A DNA stretch of 39,698 bases from assembly GCF_900129205.1 (NCBI RefSeq), contig NZ_FQUK01000025.1:1-39698 (forward strand). The letters run 5' to 3'. Source of the stretch: Thermomonas hydrothermalis (GTDB lineage: Bacteria > Pseudomonadota > Gammaproteobacteria > Xanthomonadales > Xanthomonadaceae). This document shows, piece after piece, positions 1 through 7,693 of the stretch. Below the pieces are notes generated by a model. It saw only the letters and a program-made list of their open reading frames with translations. It did not search any database and was not told the DNA's origin. Position numbers and translations under genes: made by a program. How positions within the stretch are numbered: the first letter of the stretch is position 1; every line of letters begins with the position of its first letter.

Positions 1-61
1 CCGAGCGCCCCCACCACGCCCTCGGCCAGCGACCCCCGCTACACTTCCTGCTCCAGCACCA

Positions 62-127
62 ACCCGAGTGCCAAAGGTGGTGGACTCATACAGCGTGTTG
101 TGGAATCCCCGCGGCGACCTTTACAAT
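62..127 (+). promoter_or_regulatory. Promoter with conserved upstream block (copy 1), for tRNA-Ser(GGA)-ffs
   Basis: The block at 62-92 contains GCCAAAGGTGGTGGAC and ends in TCATACA. It is followed after 5 bp by a -35-like TTGTGG (98-103), an 18-bp spacer and a -10 TACAAT (122-127), just ahead of the tRNA-Ser gene. The same block stands at the same distance from a -35 at 2769-2799 and, with a few changes, at 38965-38995. Seen: the sequence identity and fixed spacing. Inferred: it is a promoter-associated element such as an activator site. Positions 1-61 hold nothing recognisable. Confidence 0.65.
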
Positions 128-137
128 GTTGGCTTCC

Positions 138-230
138 GGAGAGGTGTCCGAGTGGTTGAAGGAGCACGCCTGGAAAGTGTGTAGGCGGCTAAACCCCGCC
201 TCGGGGGTTCGAATCCCCCTCTCTCCGCCA
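138..230 (+). tRNA. tRNA-Ser(GGA)
   Basis: Class II tRNA of 93 nt with acceptor GGAGAGG paired to CCTCTCC, discriminator G and an encoded CCA. The anticodon stem CACGC/GTGTG encloses the loop CTGGAAA, giving anticodon GGA at 172-174, which reads UCC/UCU. It has a long variable arm and the T-loop GTTCGAATC. The SRP RNA begins only 17 bp after the CCA, so the two RNAs are probably transcribed together from the promoter at 98-127. Confidence 0.97.
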
Positions 231-247
231 GTTTCTCCAAGCTCCAT

Positions 248-355
248 GGTGGCCCTGTCGGTCCCTCGCGACGCTAGGTCGAAAACCCCGCCAGGGCCGG
301 AAGGCAGCAACGGTATCGACTGATGCGGGTGCCGAGGTCAACCGGCAGGGCCGCC
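248..355 (+). ncRNA. ffs: 4.5S RNA of the signal recognition particle
   Basis: The ends form a 15-bp helix (248-262 with 341-355, one or two G-U pairs). The apex carries the conserved SRP domain IV signature: a GGAA tetraloop inside GCCGGAAGGC, followed by the asymmetric loop AGCAACGG that binds the M domain of Ffh. Length (108 nt) and shape match bacterial 4.5S RNA. It targets nascent inner-membrane proteins together with Ffh and FtsY. It lies directly behind tRNA-Ser(GGA). A short T run (359-362) follows the closing helix and could serve termination. Confidence 0.93.
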
Positions 356-404
356 GCCTTTTCGGGCCGGCCGCCCTGCAGCGGCGTGCGCACCGTGCGC
401 TGAG

Positions 405-1148
405 TCAGAACCCGCGCTCCCAGGCCGCATTGTAAGCCGCCTGCAGCTGGCCGAACTCTGCGTCGACCTGCGCCTCACTCCGCGCCCCACGCAGCTTGCG
501 CAAGGATCGGCGCAGACGCGCCAGATTGGCCTGCCGCCAGCCGGTTTCCGGGATGCGCAGGCGCGCACGATCGAAATCGATCAGCCAGCCACGCCCCTGA
601 CCGTCGAATAACAGGTTGTGGGCATTGAGATCGGCATGATCGAGTCCTGCCCGATGAAACCGCGCGATCAGCTCCCCGGCCTGCGCCCAGGGCGCCTCGC
701 CGCGTGCGGCCAAGGCCGCCAGCGATTCCACGCCCTCCAGATGCTGCATCAGAATCGCGGCGCGGTAGTGCAGACCTTCGCGCCGGTACCACGCCGCAAA
801 CGGCAGCGGTACTGGCAGTTTTTTTGCACGCAACGCCCGCAGCACACGGAACTCGGCGAAGCTGCGCACCCGATGGATCCCCGCCCAGAGATGGCGATCG
901 CGGTTGAACCGCGCCACCAGACCGCCGCGCAAGTAGTGCCGCAGAAACGCCTGCCCGTCACCGAAATCGATCCGCCAGGCACCGCCCCGCCCGCCTTCCG
1001 CGACTGGCCGCGCGGCATCGCCCCAGTAGGCGGGATCGAACCACTCCGGCTCCGGTTGCCGCACCAGGCTGCGGTCGAACAGAATGGCGCCGTATCCGCG
1101 CGCATCGCGGAACGGCGTCAGATGTTCGTTGGCGTCGAATCCTGTCAT
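405..1148 (-). CDS. kdkA: 3-deoxy-D-manno-octulosonic acid (Kdo) kinase
   Basis: 247 residues. KdkA phosphorylates O-4 of the Kdo residue of Kdo-lipid A in the lipopolysaccharide inner core, on the cytoplasmic side of the inner membrane. The protein has a small kinase-like fold: the catalytic segment HADLNAHN lies near residues 171-178 (Asp173 as base, Asn178 as metal ligand) and the DFD magnesium-binding motif at 191-193. Length matches the KdkA/RfaP family. The start beginning MTGFDANEH is chosen because the reading frame further upstream runs into the divergent heptosyltransferase gene. That gene, 21 bp away, acts in the same pathway, so the pair probably forms an LPS core locus. Organisms with a single phosphorylated Kdo, such as Haemophilus and many Xanthomonadaceae, use this enzyme. 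Confidence 0.9.
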   Translation of the reverse strand: MTGFDANEHLTPFRDARGYGAILFDRSLVRQPEPEWFDPAYWGDAARPVAEGGRGGAWRIDFGDGQAFLRHYLRGGLVARFNRDRHLWAGIHRVRSFAEFRVLRALRAKKLPVPLPFAAWYRREGLHYRAAILMQHLEGVESLAALAARGEAPWAQAGELIARFHRAGLDHADLNAHNLLFDGQGRGWLIDFDRARLRIPETGWRQANLARLRRSLRKLRGARSEAQVDAEFGQLQAAYNAAWERGF

Positions 1149-1169
1149 TTTTGCGAGTTTAGCAATCGC

Positions 1170-2222
1170 GTGCCCATATTCCGCCCCCCTGAATCGATTT
1201 GCCTGCTGCGACTGTCCGCGCTGGGCGACGTCACCCACGTCCTGCCGCTGGTGCACACCCTCAAAACCGGCCTGCCGAACGCGACGTTGACCTGGGTGAT
1301 CGGCAAGGCGGAACGCCGCCTGCTGGACGGGCTGCCTGGCGTTCGCTTCGTGGAGTACGACAAATCCTCGGGGCTTGCGGGCATGCGCGCGCTGCGCCGG
1401 ACACTGGCCACCCGCTTCGATGTCCTGCTGCAACTGCAGGTGTCGGCACGGGCCAATCTGCTGTCGGCGTTCATCCCGGCACGCCGCCGGATCGGCTACG
1501 ACCGCGCTCGCAGCAAGGAAGGGCATGGGCTGTTCATCAACGAACGCATTCCCGACCGGCCGGGGCTGCACGTGCTGGATGTGATCGGCAGCTTCTGCGA
1601 ACCGCTCGGCCTCAAGCGCCAGGACGTGGTCTGGAACCTGCCGGTGCCACCGGAAGCGCATGCCTGGGCGCGTGCACAGTGGCCAGATGACGGTCGCCGC
1701 ACGCTGATGATCTCGCCCTGCTCCAGCCATCCTCTGCGCAACTGGCGCGCCGAACGCTACGCCGCTCTGGCCACCCACGCCCAGGCCCAAGGCTGGCGGG
1801 TGGTCCTGTGCGGCGGGCGCAGCACGCTCGAACGGGACACCGGCGACGCCATCCTGGCGGCGATGCCGGGCCGCGCCGAAGTGCTCGACCTGATCGGCAA
1901 GGACACGCTCAAGCAGCTGCCCGCCCTACTGGCCCGCGCCGACCTGCTGGTCACCCCGGATTCCGGGCCGATGCACATCGCCAACGCCATGGGCACCCGC
2001 GTGCTGGGCCTGCATGCCGCCACCAACCCGGCTCGCAGCGGGCCGTATTCGGATCGCCGGTTTTGCGTAGACCGCTATGACGATGCCGCCCGCAAGTATT
2101 GCGGCAAGCCTGCATCGGCATTGAAATGGGGCACCAAGATCGAGGTCGAAGGCGTCATGGACCTGATCACGGTCGAAGACGCCATTGCCGCGTTTGAACG
2201 CTTCCGCACCAGCGGCCTCTAA
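1170..2222 (+). CDS. Lipopolysaccharide heptosyltransferase-like protein (glycosyltransferase family 9)
   Basis: About 350 residues. The N-terminal signature [16 protein letters not shown] and the C-terminal nucleotide-sugar site [14 protein letters not shown] identify an ADP-heptose transferase of GT family 9 (WaaC/WaaF type), acting at the cytoplasmic face of the inner membrane in LPS core assembly. The start used is GTG 1170, giving VPIFRPPES before the conserved beta strand. An ATG at 1122 is in frame but would overlap the divergent kdkA by 27 bp. The exact acceptor (first or second heptose) cannot be decided from the sequence alone. The neighbouring Kdo kinase supports an inner-core role. 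Confidence 0.87.
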   Translation: MPIFRPPESICLLRLSALGDVTHVLPLVHTLKTGLPNATLTWVIGKAERRLLDGLPGVRFVEYDKSSGLAGMRALRRTLATRFDVLLQLQVSARANLLSAFIPARRRIGYDRARSKEGHGLFINERIPDRPGLHVLDVIGSFCEPLGLKRQDVVWNLPVPPEAHAWARAQWPDDGRRTLMISPCSSHPLRNWRAERYAALATHAQAQGWRVVLCGGRSTLERDTGDAILAAMPGRAEVLDLIGKDTLKQLPALLARADLLVTPDSGPMHIANAMGTRVLGLHAATNPARSGPYSDRRFCVDRYDDAARKYCGKPASALKWGTKIEVEGVMDLITVEDAIAAFERFRTSGL

Positions 2223-2249
2223 GGAATCTCCGCAGAATCCGGAGATTCC
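2223..2249. terminator. Hairpin between convergent genes
   Basis: A perfect 10-bp inverted repeat, GGAATCTCCG (2223-2232) and CGGAGATTCC (2240-2249), with a 7-nt loop directly after the heptosyltransferase stop and before the end of the opposing DUF6165 gene. There is no T run, so it may act as a bidirectional terminator or as a 3'-end stabiliser. Confidence 0.5.
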
Positions 2250-2264
2250 GCACGCCCACAGACC

Positions 2265-2672
2265 TCAGCCGCCCTGGCCGTTGCCGTAGTCCTGATACGA
2301 CTTTTCCTCGACATAGGCCGAGCCCAGCGCCAGGTTGATCGCTTTCTTGATCCGGGCGCGGCTGTCGTTTTCGAAATACACGGCCCGCGCCAGCCGGATG
2401 AACTCGTCGTCGAACGCCTGAGCTTTTTCCTTCAGCCGGATGGCATCCTCGATCTCCCACAGCCGCTCATTGACCGCCTTGAGCTCGGCGCGCAACTCGG
2501 CGATATCCTGCCCGGAGGCCGGATGCGCCGCCCAGGTCGCCTCCAGGGCCGCCAGCTCGTTGCGGACATTGGCCAGCTTGGCCGGGTCGGTCATCCGCTC
2601 GGACTTGATCTGCAGGATGGCGATCTTGTCGAGCAGCTCGCCAAAAGAGACGGGAACGTGGATCTCGGACAT
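2265..2672 (-). CDS. DUF6165 family protein
   Basis: 135 residues, mostly charged and helical. The N-terminus MSEIHVPVSFGELLDKIAIL and the Lys/Glu/Arg-rich helices that follow look like the small DUF6165 family, whose function is unknown and which often sits beside glycan or LPS genes. No signal peptide or membrane segment is visible. A central region (residues about 45-85) rich in Glu, Ala and Leu could form a coiled coil. It is convergent with the heptosyltransferase across a hairpin. The family name comes from memory of the N-terminal motif and should be confirmed by profile search; that it is a real gene is much surer, given length, codon use and a clean start. Confidence 0.75.
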   Translation of the reverse strand: MSEIHVPVSFGELLDKIAILQIKSERMTDPAKLANVRNELAALEATWAAHPASGQDIAELRAELKAVNERLWEIEDAIRLKEKAQAFDDEFIRLARAVYFENDSRARIKKAINLALGSAYVEEKSYQDYGNGQGG

Positions 2673-2768
2673 CGGGCACAGGTCAGCAGTGATGGGGCGG
2701 GCAGTGTAGCGCCCCGCCGCCGCAAACGCTGCCTGCCTGCGCCGCGTCACACGTCCCTTCCAACCCCC

Positions 2769-2833
2769 ACCCGAGTGCCAAAGGTGGTGGACTCATACAT
2801 TGCCTTGCCCGCAGGCGATCCGGCCCGTATCAT
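2769..2833 (+). promoter_or_regulatory. Promoter with conserved upstream block (copy 2), for tRNA-Ser(CGA)
   Basis: The block 2769-2799 is identical over 31 bp to the one at 62-92. It is followed by 5 bp, a -35-like TTGCCC (2805-2810), a 17-bp spacer and a -10-like TATCAT (2828-2833). Transcription would start about 8 bp before the tRNA-Ser(CGA) gene. Identity outside the block is low, which argues for a functional element rather than a recent duplication of the whole tRNA locus. Confidence 0.65.
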
Positions 2834-2848
2834 TTACACCCCACTTCC

Positions 2849-2939
<91 letters not shown>

Positions 2940-2947
2940 GTCACAAG

Positions 2948-2977
2948 ACCCAACGCCTGCCCGGCGTTGGGTTTTTT
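2948..2977 (+). terminator. Rho-independent terminator of tRNA-Ser(CGA)
   Basis: A 10-bp stem ACCCAACGCC / GGCGTTGGGT with a 5-nt loop, followed by a run of six T, begins 9 bp after the tRNA CCA. Confidence 0.92.
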
Positions 2978-3061
2978 CTTGCCGAAAAATCGCTTGCCAG
3001 CAGGCCGCCTGCGCCGCAGGATTCCGTTATCCTTCAGCAATCCCGGACGATAGCCGCGCGC

Positions 3062-3766
3062 ATGATCGAATTCGGACACTTGACCCATGTGGGATTGCGG
3101 CGTGAGCTGAACGAGGACACCTATTACGGCGACAGCGAGCTGGGCCTGTGGCTGGTGGCCGACGGCATGGGCGGCCACCAGTACGGTGAAATCGCCAGCG
3201 CGCTGGCGCGTGAGGTGATCGTGCGCGAGATCCGCGCCGGCAGCTCTCTGACAGAGGCCATCCGCCGCGCCGATGAGGAAATCATCCGCTGTTCCCGGCA
3301 GCGCAATGACAGCCTGCCGATGGGCACCACCGTGGTGGCGGCGCGTCAGCTCGGCAACCGTTTCGAAGTGGCCTGGGTGGGTGACAGCCGGATCTACCTG
3401 TGGCGGGACGGGGCACTGACCCAGCTTTCGCACGACCACAGCTATGTGCAGGAGTTGATCGCCCAAGGCGCCATCAGTGCCGAGCAGGCCCGCACCCATC
3501 CGCACCGCAACGTCGTGACCCAGGCGCTGGGGGTCACCTCGCCGGAACAGCTCAATGTCGAAACCCTGAGCCTGGAGCTGCGTCCGGGCATGCAGCTGCT
3601 GCTTTGCAGTGACGGCCTGACCGAAGAAGTCGAGGACGCACACATCGCCCGGGTGCTGGCGCGTCAGGACCACAGCGCACAAGAGTGCGTGGATGGCCTG
3701 GTCGCGGCCGCGCTTGACGGCGGCGGCTCGGACAACATCACCGTCCTGCTGATCCGTCGCCACTGA
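3062..3766 (+). CDS. PP2C-family protein serine/threonine phosphatase
   Basis: 234 residues, the usual length of single-domain bacterial PP2C (Stp/PppA type), a Mn/Mg-dependent cytoplasmic phosphatase. All metal-binding signatures are present: RRELNEDTYY near residues 13-22, VADGMGGH at 32-39, WVGDSR in the middle, CSDGLTEEV, and GGGSDNITV near the C-terminus. It has no membrane segment and no partner kinase next door; in many proteobacteria this type pairs with a Hanks-type kinase, for example in type VI secretion loci, but nothing here supports such a link. The gene ends 9 bp before the stop codon of the convergent dnaQ. The substrate is unknown. Confidence 0.9.
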   Translation: MIEFGHLTHVGLRRELNEDTYYGDSELGLWLVADGMGGHQYGEIASALAREVIVREIRAGSSLTEAIRRADEEIIRCSRQRNDSLPMGTTVVAARQLGNRFEVAWVGDSRIYLWRDGALTQLSHDHSYVQELIAQGAISAEQARTHPHRNVVTQALGVTSPEQLNVETLSLELRPGMQLLLCSDGLTEEVEDAHIARVLARQDHSAQECVDGLVAAALDGGGSDNITVLLIRRH

Positions 3767-3775
3767 CCCGGCGAA

Positions 3776-4501
3776 TCAGGTCTCGACCGTCTCCAGCGTC
3801 GTCCACAGACAGCGTCCGGCCTTTTTTTCCAGTGCCGCCAAGCGGGCGGCATGGGCCTCGGCCTCGTCCGGCAACACCTTGACGCGCGGGCGCACGGCAT
3901 CGGCCACATCCGGCAGAACCGCCTCCAAGGCGGTAGCCCCCGGTGCTGTCGCTGCGTCCAGCACCTCGCCGAAACCGATCTCGCTTTGCCCGGCGGTCAT
4001 GGCCAGATACACGTCGGCCAGGATCTGTGCGTCCAGCAATGCGCCGTGCAGCTGCCGCTGTGAGTTGTCCACGCCCAGCCGCTTGCACAGCGCGTCCAGC
4101 GAATTGCGTTGACCTGGGTAACGCTGGCGCGCCAGGGTCAGGGTGTCTTCGATGGTGCAACGGTCCTCGATCCGTCCCAGGCCCGGCAGACGGGCCAGCT
4201 CGGCATTGAGAAAGCCCAGATCGAAGGCAGCGTTGTGGATGATCAGCTCGGCGCCGTCGATGAAGGCGAGGAATTCCTCGGCAATCTCGGCAAACCGCGG
4301 CTTGTCGGCCAGAAACTCCAGCGTCAGCCCAGTCACCTCCTGCGCCCCCGGTTCGAACTCGCGCTCCGGGTTCAGGTAGCGATGAAACGTCCGCCCGGTG
4401 CGCCGCCGCTCTTGCAGCTCCACGCAACCGATCTCGACCACGCGATTGCCTTTCTGCCATTCCAGGCCGGTGGTTTCGGTATCCAGCACGATCTGCCGCA
4501 T
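3776..4501 (-). CDS. dnaQ: DNA polymerase III epsilon subunit (3'-5' proofreading exonuclease)
   Basis: 241 residues, like E. coli DnaQ (243). Proofreads at the replication fork as part of the polymerase III core with alpha and theta. All exonuclease motifs are visible: Exo I LDTETTGL at residues 6-13, Exo II HNAAFDLGFLN, and Exo III-epsilon HGALLDAQILADVY with the catalytic His and Asp. The C-terminal third, which tethers to the alpha subunit, is present though divergent. The start ATG overlaps the rnhA stop (TGATG), so the two are translationally coupled. In E. coli rnhA and dnaQ are adjacent but divergent; here they form one operon. Confidence 0.95.
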   Translation of the reverse strand: MRQIVLDTETTGLEWQKGNRVVEIGCVELQERRRTGRTFHRYLNPEREFEPGAQEVTGLTLEFLADKPRFAEIAEEFLAFIDGAELIIHNAAFDLGFLNAELARLPGLGRIEDRCTIEDTLTLARQRYPGQRNSLDALCKRLGVDNSQRQLHGALLDAQILADVYLAMTAGQSEIGFGEVLDAATAPGATALEAVLPDVADAVRPRVKVLPDEAEAHAARLAALEKKAGRCLWTTLETVET

Positions 4502-4968
4502 CAGCCTGTCTGCTCCATGGTGTGTCTGAACTTCATGGCCTGCGCGCGGGCCAGCGCATCCACGCGCTCATTGTCGGGATCCCCGGCATGGCCCTTGACC
4601 CAACGCCAGTCCACCACATGGCGGGCGGACGCCGCATGCAGGCGCTCCCACAGGTCGCGATTCTTGACCGGATCGCCACCGGCGGTTTTCCAGCCCCGCC
4701 GCAACCAGCCCGGCAACCACTCGGTGATGCCCTGGCGGACGTACTGCGAGTCGGTGGTCAGGATCACCTCGCAAGGCTCCTTCAACGCCTCCAGCGCCAT
4801 GATGGCCGCCATCAGCTCCATCCGGTTATTGGTGGTCAAGGGCTCACCGCCAGACAGTTCGCGTTCGATGCCGCGCCAGCGCAACAGGGCGGCCCAGCCG
4901 CCGGGGCCGGGATTGCCCAGGCAGGCACCATCGGTATGCACGTCGACCTGCTTGCGCGCGGGATTCAT
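4501..4968 (-). CDS. rnhA: Ribonuclease HI
   Basis: 155 residues, matching E. coli RnhA (155). Cleaves the RNA strand of RNA-DNA hybrids during replication and R-loop removal. The catalytic carboxylates are all visible: Asp in [14 protein letters not shown], Glu in RMELMAAI, Asp in TTDSQYV, and the last Asp in DNERVDALA, together with the basic handle region rich in Trp, Lys and Arg. The start MNPARKQV is fixed by a 4-nt ATGA overlap with the upstream methyltransferase stop; the stop overlaps the dnaQ start. The three genes therefore form a compact operon. Confidence 0.96.
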   Translation of the reverse strand: MNPARKQVDVHTDGACLGNPGPGGWAALLRWRGIERELSGGEPLTTNNRMELMAAIMALEALKEPCEVILTTDSQYVRQGITEWLPGWLRRGWKTAGGDPVKNRDLWERLHAASARHVVDWRWVKGHAGDPDNERVDALARAQAMKFRHTMEQTG

Positions 4969-5636
4969 GCCGAAGGACTCGCCTGCCAGCCCACGATCGC
5001 CCGCTGTGGCCGTACCGGTGTCAACGGACGCACACGTTTCTGGGCGCGCAGCAGATAGCCGGCGCGCAGGCCAGCCCCCTCCTGCTCGCCAGCCGCAGCC
5101 GTCACCGCCCAGACCGGCCCCAGCCCCTGGGAGATCGAATCCGGAGTCAGACCTGCCGCGCGCAACTGGCGGCGCCAACCGATGGGCTCGCGCGCACGCA
5201 AGCCGGAACCGCGCCAGCGCCAGCGGTAAGGCGAAAGCGGGTTGAGCGACAACAGCCACAGCCAGCCCCCGGGCGCCAGCACGCGAACACAGTCCTCCAG
5301 CAGTTCCGACGCCGGCACGGCGGGCAGATCCAGCACATGCTGCACCACCACCACGGCACACCCCTCGCTGACCAGCGGCAACGGCAAAGTACAGCGCAGC
5401 GTGCCATCGAACCCCGCCGTCTCCGGATGCAAACGCACCACGACACCCGGGTCCTCGGACGCAACAGGCGCGCTTGCCAGGGGGGCCAGCCACAGCGCCG
5501 ACGGCCCGATCCGCTGCCGCAATGCGTCGGCCACACAAGCCGCCTCACTGGCCAGCAGCGCACGCCCGGCCGCCTCGGCAAACCAGTGGGTAGCCGCCAT
5601 GGGGTCGGATTGACGCGGGATTCGGTGCGCAGGCAT
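4965..5636 (-). CDS. SAM-dependent methyltransferase-like protein (YafS type)
   Basis: About 223 residues. The C-terminal half resembles a class I methyltransferase: the segment [20 protein letters not shown] followed by [18 protein letters not shown] matches motifs IV-VI of the fold. The glycine-rich SAM loop (motif I) is poorly conserved, as in YafS-like proteins, so activity is uncertain. In E. coli yafS lies between gloB and rnhA; the same order with divergent gloB occurs here, supporting the assignment by context. Start chosen at 5636 because GGAGA lies 9 nt upstream; ATGs at 5645 and 5600 are alternatives. The stop overlaps rnhA by 4 nt. Substrate unknown. Confidence 0.8.
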   Translation of the reverse strand: MPAHRIPRQSDPMAATHWFAEAAGRALLASEAACVADALRQRIGPSALWLAPLASAPVASEDPGVVVRLHPETAGFDGTLRCTLPLPLVSEGCAVVVVQHVLDLPAVPASELLEDCVRVLAPGGWLWLLSLNPLSPYRWRWRGSGLRAREPIGWRRQLRAAGLTPDSISQGLGPVWAVTAAAGEQEGAGLRAGYLLRAQKRVRPLTPVRPQRAIVGWQASPSA

Positions 5637-5678
5637 GGTGGGCATTCTCCGGGAAACCCCGCGTCCCGTCACGGCCCA

Positions 5679-6440
5679 ATGCAGTTACACCCCCTTCCCG
5701 CCTTCACCGACAACTACATTTGGCTGCTGCGCGACGGCAATGGCCGTGCCCTGATCGTCGATCCGGGCGACAGCGCACCGGTGCTGGCCGCGCTGGCGGA
5801 CGGCCCGCCACCATTGGCGATCCTGCTCACCCATCACCACAGTGACCATATTGGCGGCGTCGCCGATCTACTGGCGCACTGGCCGGCCCTGCCGGTGTAC
5901 GGCCCGGATGATCCGCGCCTGCCTGCCACCCACCGCATCGGCGCGGGCGAGCGGCTCCGCATCGGCGACTGGCACTGGCAGGTGTTGGCCGTACCGGGGC
6001 ACACCCGCAGCCACGTGGCGTATGTCGGCCAAGGCCTGCTGTTCTGCGGCGACACCCTGTTCAGTCTGGGCTGTGGGCGGCTGTTCGAAGGGACCGCCGA
6101 GCAGATGTACGCATCGCTGACCCGGCTGGCTGCCCTGCCGGACGATACGCAGGTGTGCTGCGCGCATGAATACACCGCCGCCAATGCCGCCTTTGCACTG
6201 ACTGTCGATCCCGACAACCCGGCCCTGCACGCCCGCGCCACACAGGTGCGGCAGCTGCGTGCGCAAGGCCGCCCCACCCTTCCGGTCACACTGGCGCTGG
6301 AGCGCGCCAGCAATCCGTTCCTGCGCTGCCACATCCCGGCCCTGCACGCGGCCGCGGCACGCTGGGCTGGCGGCAAACCCGGCGATGCGGTGGACACCTT
6401 CGCCCGCCTGCGCGCCTGGAAAGACGGCTTTCGCGCGTAA
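5679..6440 (+). CDS. gloB: Hydroxyacylglutathione hydrolase (glyoxalase II)
   Basis: 253 residues, the usual length. Hydrolyses S-D-lactoylglutathione to D-lactate and glutathione, the second step of methylglyoxal detoxification, in the cytoplasm. It is a binuclear metallo-beta-lactamase fold: THHHSDHIGG at residues 51-60 supplies the THxHxDH ligands, further ligands are in VPGHTRSHV, CGDTLFSLGCGRLFEG and CAHEYTAAN. The C-terminal substrate-binding domain with NPFLR and a final Lys/Arg-rich helix is intact. The start MQLHPLPAFTDNYIW is typical of the family. It is divergent from the YafS-like gene with 42 bp between. Confidence 0.96.
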   Translation: MQLHPLPAFTDNYIWLLRDGNGRALIVDPGDSAPVLAALADGPPPLAILLTHHHSDHIGGVADLLAHWPALPVYGPDDPRLPATHRIGAGERLRIGDWHWQVLAVPGHTRSHVAYVGQGLLFCGDTLFSLGCGRLFEGTAEQMYASLTRLAALPDDTQVCCAHEYTAANAAFALTVDPDNPALHARATQVRQLRAQGRPTLPVTLALERASNPFLRCHIPALHAAAARWAGGKPGDAVDTFARLRAWKDGFRA

Positions 6441-6491
6441 GTTCCATACGGCGGCGCACACTGGTCGCGCCCGGACGCGCAAGGCACACTA

Positions 6492-6519
6492 GGGAAGGCC
6501 TGCACAACGCCATCCTGGC
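6492..6519 (+). repeat. Dispersed hairpin repeat (copy 1, after gloB)
   Basis: This stretch contains CTGCACA followed by CGCCAT and TGGC; it matches 38388-38416 at roughly 20 of 28 positions. Both copies lie shortly after the stop of a plus-strand gene and contain a small GCC/GGC palindrome. The start GGGAAGGCCTG also resembles some IS5-type inverted repeat ends, so it could be a relic of an insertion sequence; that is only a guess. Confidence 0.4.
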
Positions 6520-6534
6520 GGTGTCAGCCCACAC

Positions 6535-6559
6535 CGAGCCCGGCGCATGTCCGGGCTCG
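6535..6559 (+). terminator. GC-rich hairpin between gloB and fabI
   Basis: CGAGCCCGG (6535-6543) pairs perfectly with CCGGGCTCG (6551-6559) around a 7-nt loop. No T run follows. It is the strongest hairpin in the 250-bp gap between gloB and fabI and may end the gloB transcript. The rest of the gap shows no convincing -35/-10 pair. Confidence 0.4.
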
Positions 6560-6690
6560 ACGCACACGCAGCAATCGCATGCGCTTGCTGTGTGGCCGGC
6601 CATCCGTGGCCAACCGGAATCTTCGAATCGTTCGGAGATTCGCTCGCGCAATCGTTCGACGCGCCCTACGCGCACCACCAAGGAGACACC

Positions 6691-7479
6691 ATGGGATTTC
6701 TGCAAGGCAAGCGCGCGCTGGTGACCGGCATCGCCAGTCAGCGTTCAATCGCAACCGGCATCGCCGAGGCTTTCCATCGTGAAGGCGCGCAGCTGGCACT
6801 GACCTATCAGAACGAGAAGCTCAGATCACGGGTCGAGGATGCCGCCAAGACCTACGGCACCGATATCGTCCTGCCGCTGGACGTGGCCTCCGATGAACAG
6901 ATCGACGCCTGCTTCGCCGAGCTGGGCCGGCGCTGGCCGGAGGGGTTCGACATCCTCGTGCACTGCATCGCCTATGCCCCGCGCGAGGCGATCGAGGGTG
7001 ACTTCCTCAACGGCATCACCCGCGAGAACTTCCACATTGCCCAGGACATCAGCGCCTACTCGCTGGCCGCGCTGGGCAAAGCGGCGCGCCCGATGATGCA
7101 GGGCCGCAATGGCAGCATCCTGACCCTGTCCTACCTCGGCGCCGAACGCGCACTGGCCAACTACAACACCATGGGCGTGGCCAAAGCCTCGCTGGAAGCC
7201 ATCGTGCGCTACATGGCGATGACCCTGGGGCCGGAAGGCATTCGCGTCAACGCCATTTCGGCCGGCCCGATCCGCACCCTGGCCGCCAGCGGCGTGGCCA
7301 ACTTCCGCAAGATGCTCAGCCAGTTCGAAGCCGTCGCCCCGCTGCGCCGGGTGGTGACCATTGAGGACGTGGGCAATGCGGCCGCCTTCCTGTGCTCCGA
7401 CCTGGCGGCCGGAATCACCGGCGAGATCACCTACGTGGATGCCGGCTACAACATCATGGGGATGAGCGGTATCGACTGA
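6691..7479 (+). CDS. fabI: Enoyl-[acyl-carrier-protein] reductase (NADH), FabI type
   Basis: 262 residues, as E. coli FabI (262). Reduces trans-2-enoyl-ACP in the last step of each fatty acid elongation cycle; cytoplasmic tetramer. It belongs to the short-chain dehydrogenase superfamily with the FabI-specific arrangement: nucleotide site [16 protein letters not shown] near residues 13-28, Tyr148 in LSYLGAER, catalytic Tyr158 and Lys165 with exactly six residues between (YNTMGVAK), and [15 protein letters not shown] good ribosome-binding site AAGGAGA sits 4 nt before the ATG. This is the classic triclosan-sensitive isozyme family rather than FabV or FabK. It is monocistronic, ended by a strong hairpin. 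Confidence 0.96.
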   Translation: MGFLQGKRALVTGIASQRSIATGIAEAFHREGAQLALTYQNEKLRSRVEDAAKTYGTDIVLPLDVASDEQIDACFAELGRRWPEGFDILVHCIAYAPREAIEGDFLNGITRENFHIAQDISAYSLAALGKAARPMMQGRNGSILTLSYLGAERALANYNTMGVAKASLEAIVRYMAMTLGPEGIRVNAISAGPIRTLAASGVANFRKMLSQFEAVAPLRRVVTIEDVGNAAAFLCSDLAAGITGEITYVDAGYNIMGMSGID

Positions 7480-7505
7480 TCCCTCTACTCCCGACGTCGC
7501 AACGC

Positions 7506-7530
7506 ATCGCCCGGCCCATGGCCGGGCGAT
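7506..7530 (+). terminator. Hairpin after fabI
   Basis: An 11-bp perfect stem ATCGCCCGGCC / GGCCGGGCGAT with a 3-nt loop, 26 bp after the fabI stop. No long T run follows, only CTGCATT, so it could be a terminator or a transcript-stabilising structure. Confidence 0.55.
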
Positions 7531-7560
7531 CTGCATTGCAGGCACGTTGGGGCATGGCCC

Positions 7561-7608
7561 AAGTCACGCCCTGATCCCATCAGAGCCGATACACCACGCA
7601 GATCGGCT
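7561..7608. repeat. Intergenic palindromic module, relative of those flanking clpP
   Basis: AAGTCACGCC followed by CTGATCCCATCAGAG, then a second hairpin AGCCGAT / ATCGGCT (7584-7608). The first part almost matches 14695-14731 next to clpP, where AAGTCACACC and CTGATCCAATCAGAG occur in the same order. Lies between the ends of the convergent genes fabI and ppiD. Confidence 0.5.
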
Positions 7609-7658
7609 CGGGAATCGCACAGCGGGTGTTTCGCTGACTTGCACCGAACCCGCCGCAG

Positions 7659-7686
7659 GCTGACACGTCCAGAGGGACGTGTTCAA
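7659..7686 (-). terminator. Hairpin downstream of ppiD
   Basis: On the minus strand TGAACACGTCC and GGACGTGTCA pair with one bulged base. It starts 8 bp after the ppiD stop. Almost the same hairpin, with the same bulge, follows tig at 15606-15639, so it belongs to a repeated terminator-like family. Confidence 0.55.
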
Positions 7687-7693
7687 ACCGTGC

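Noticed and set aside
126-323. Open frame across tRNA-Ser and the SRP RNA
   Set aside because: Its translation is just the tRNA and 4.5S RNA sequence read as codons.
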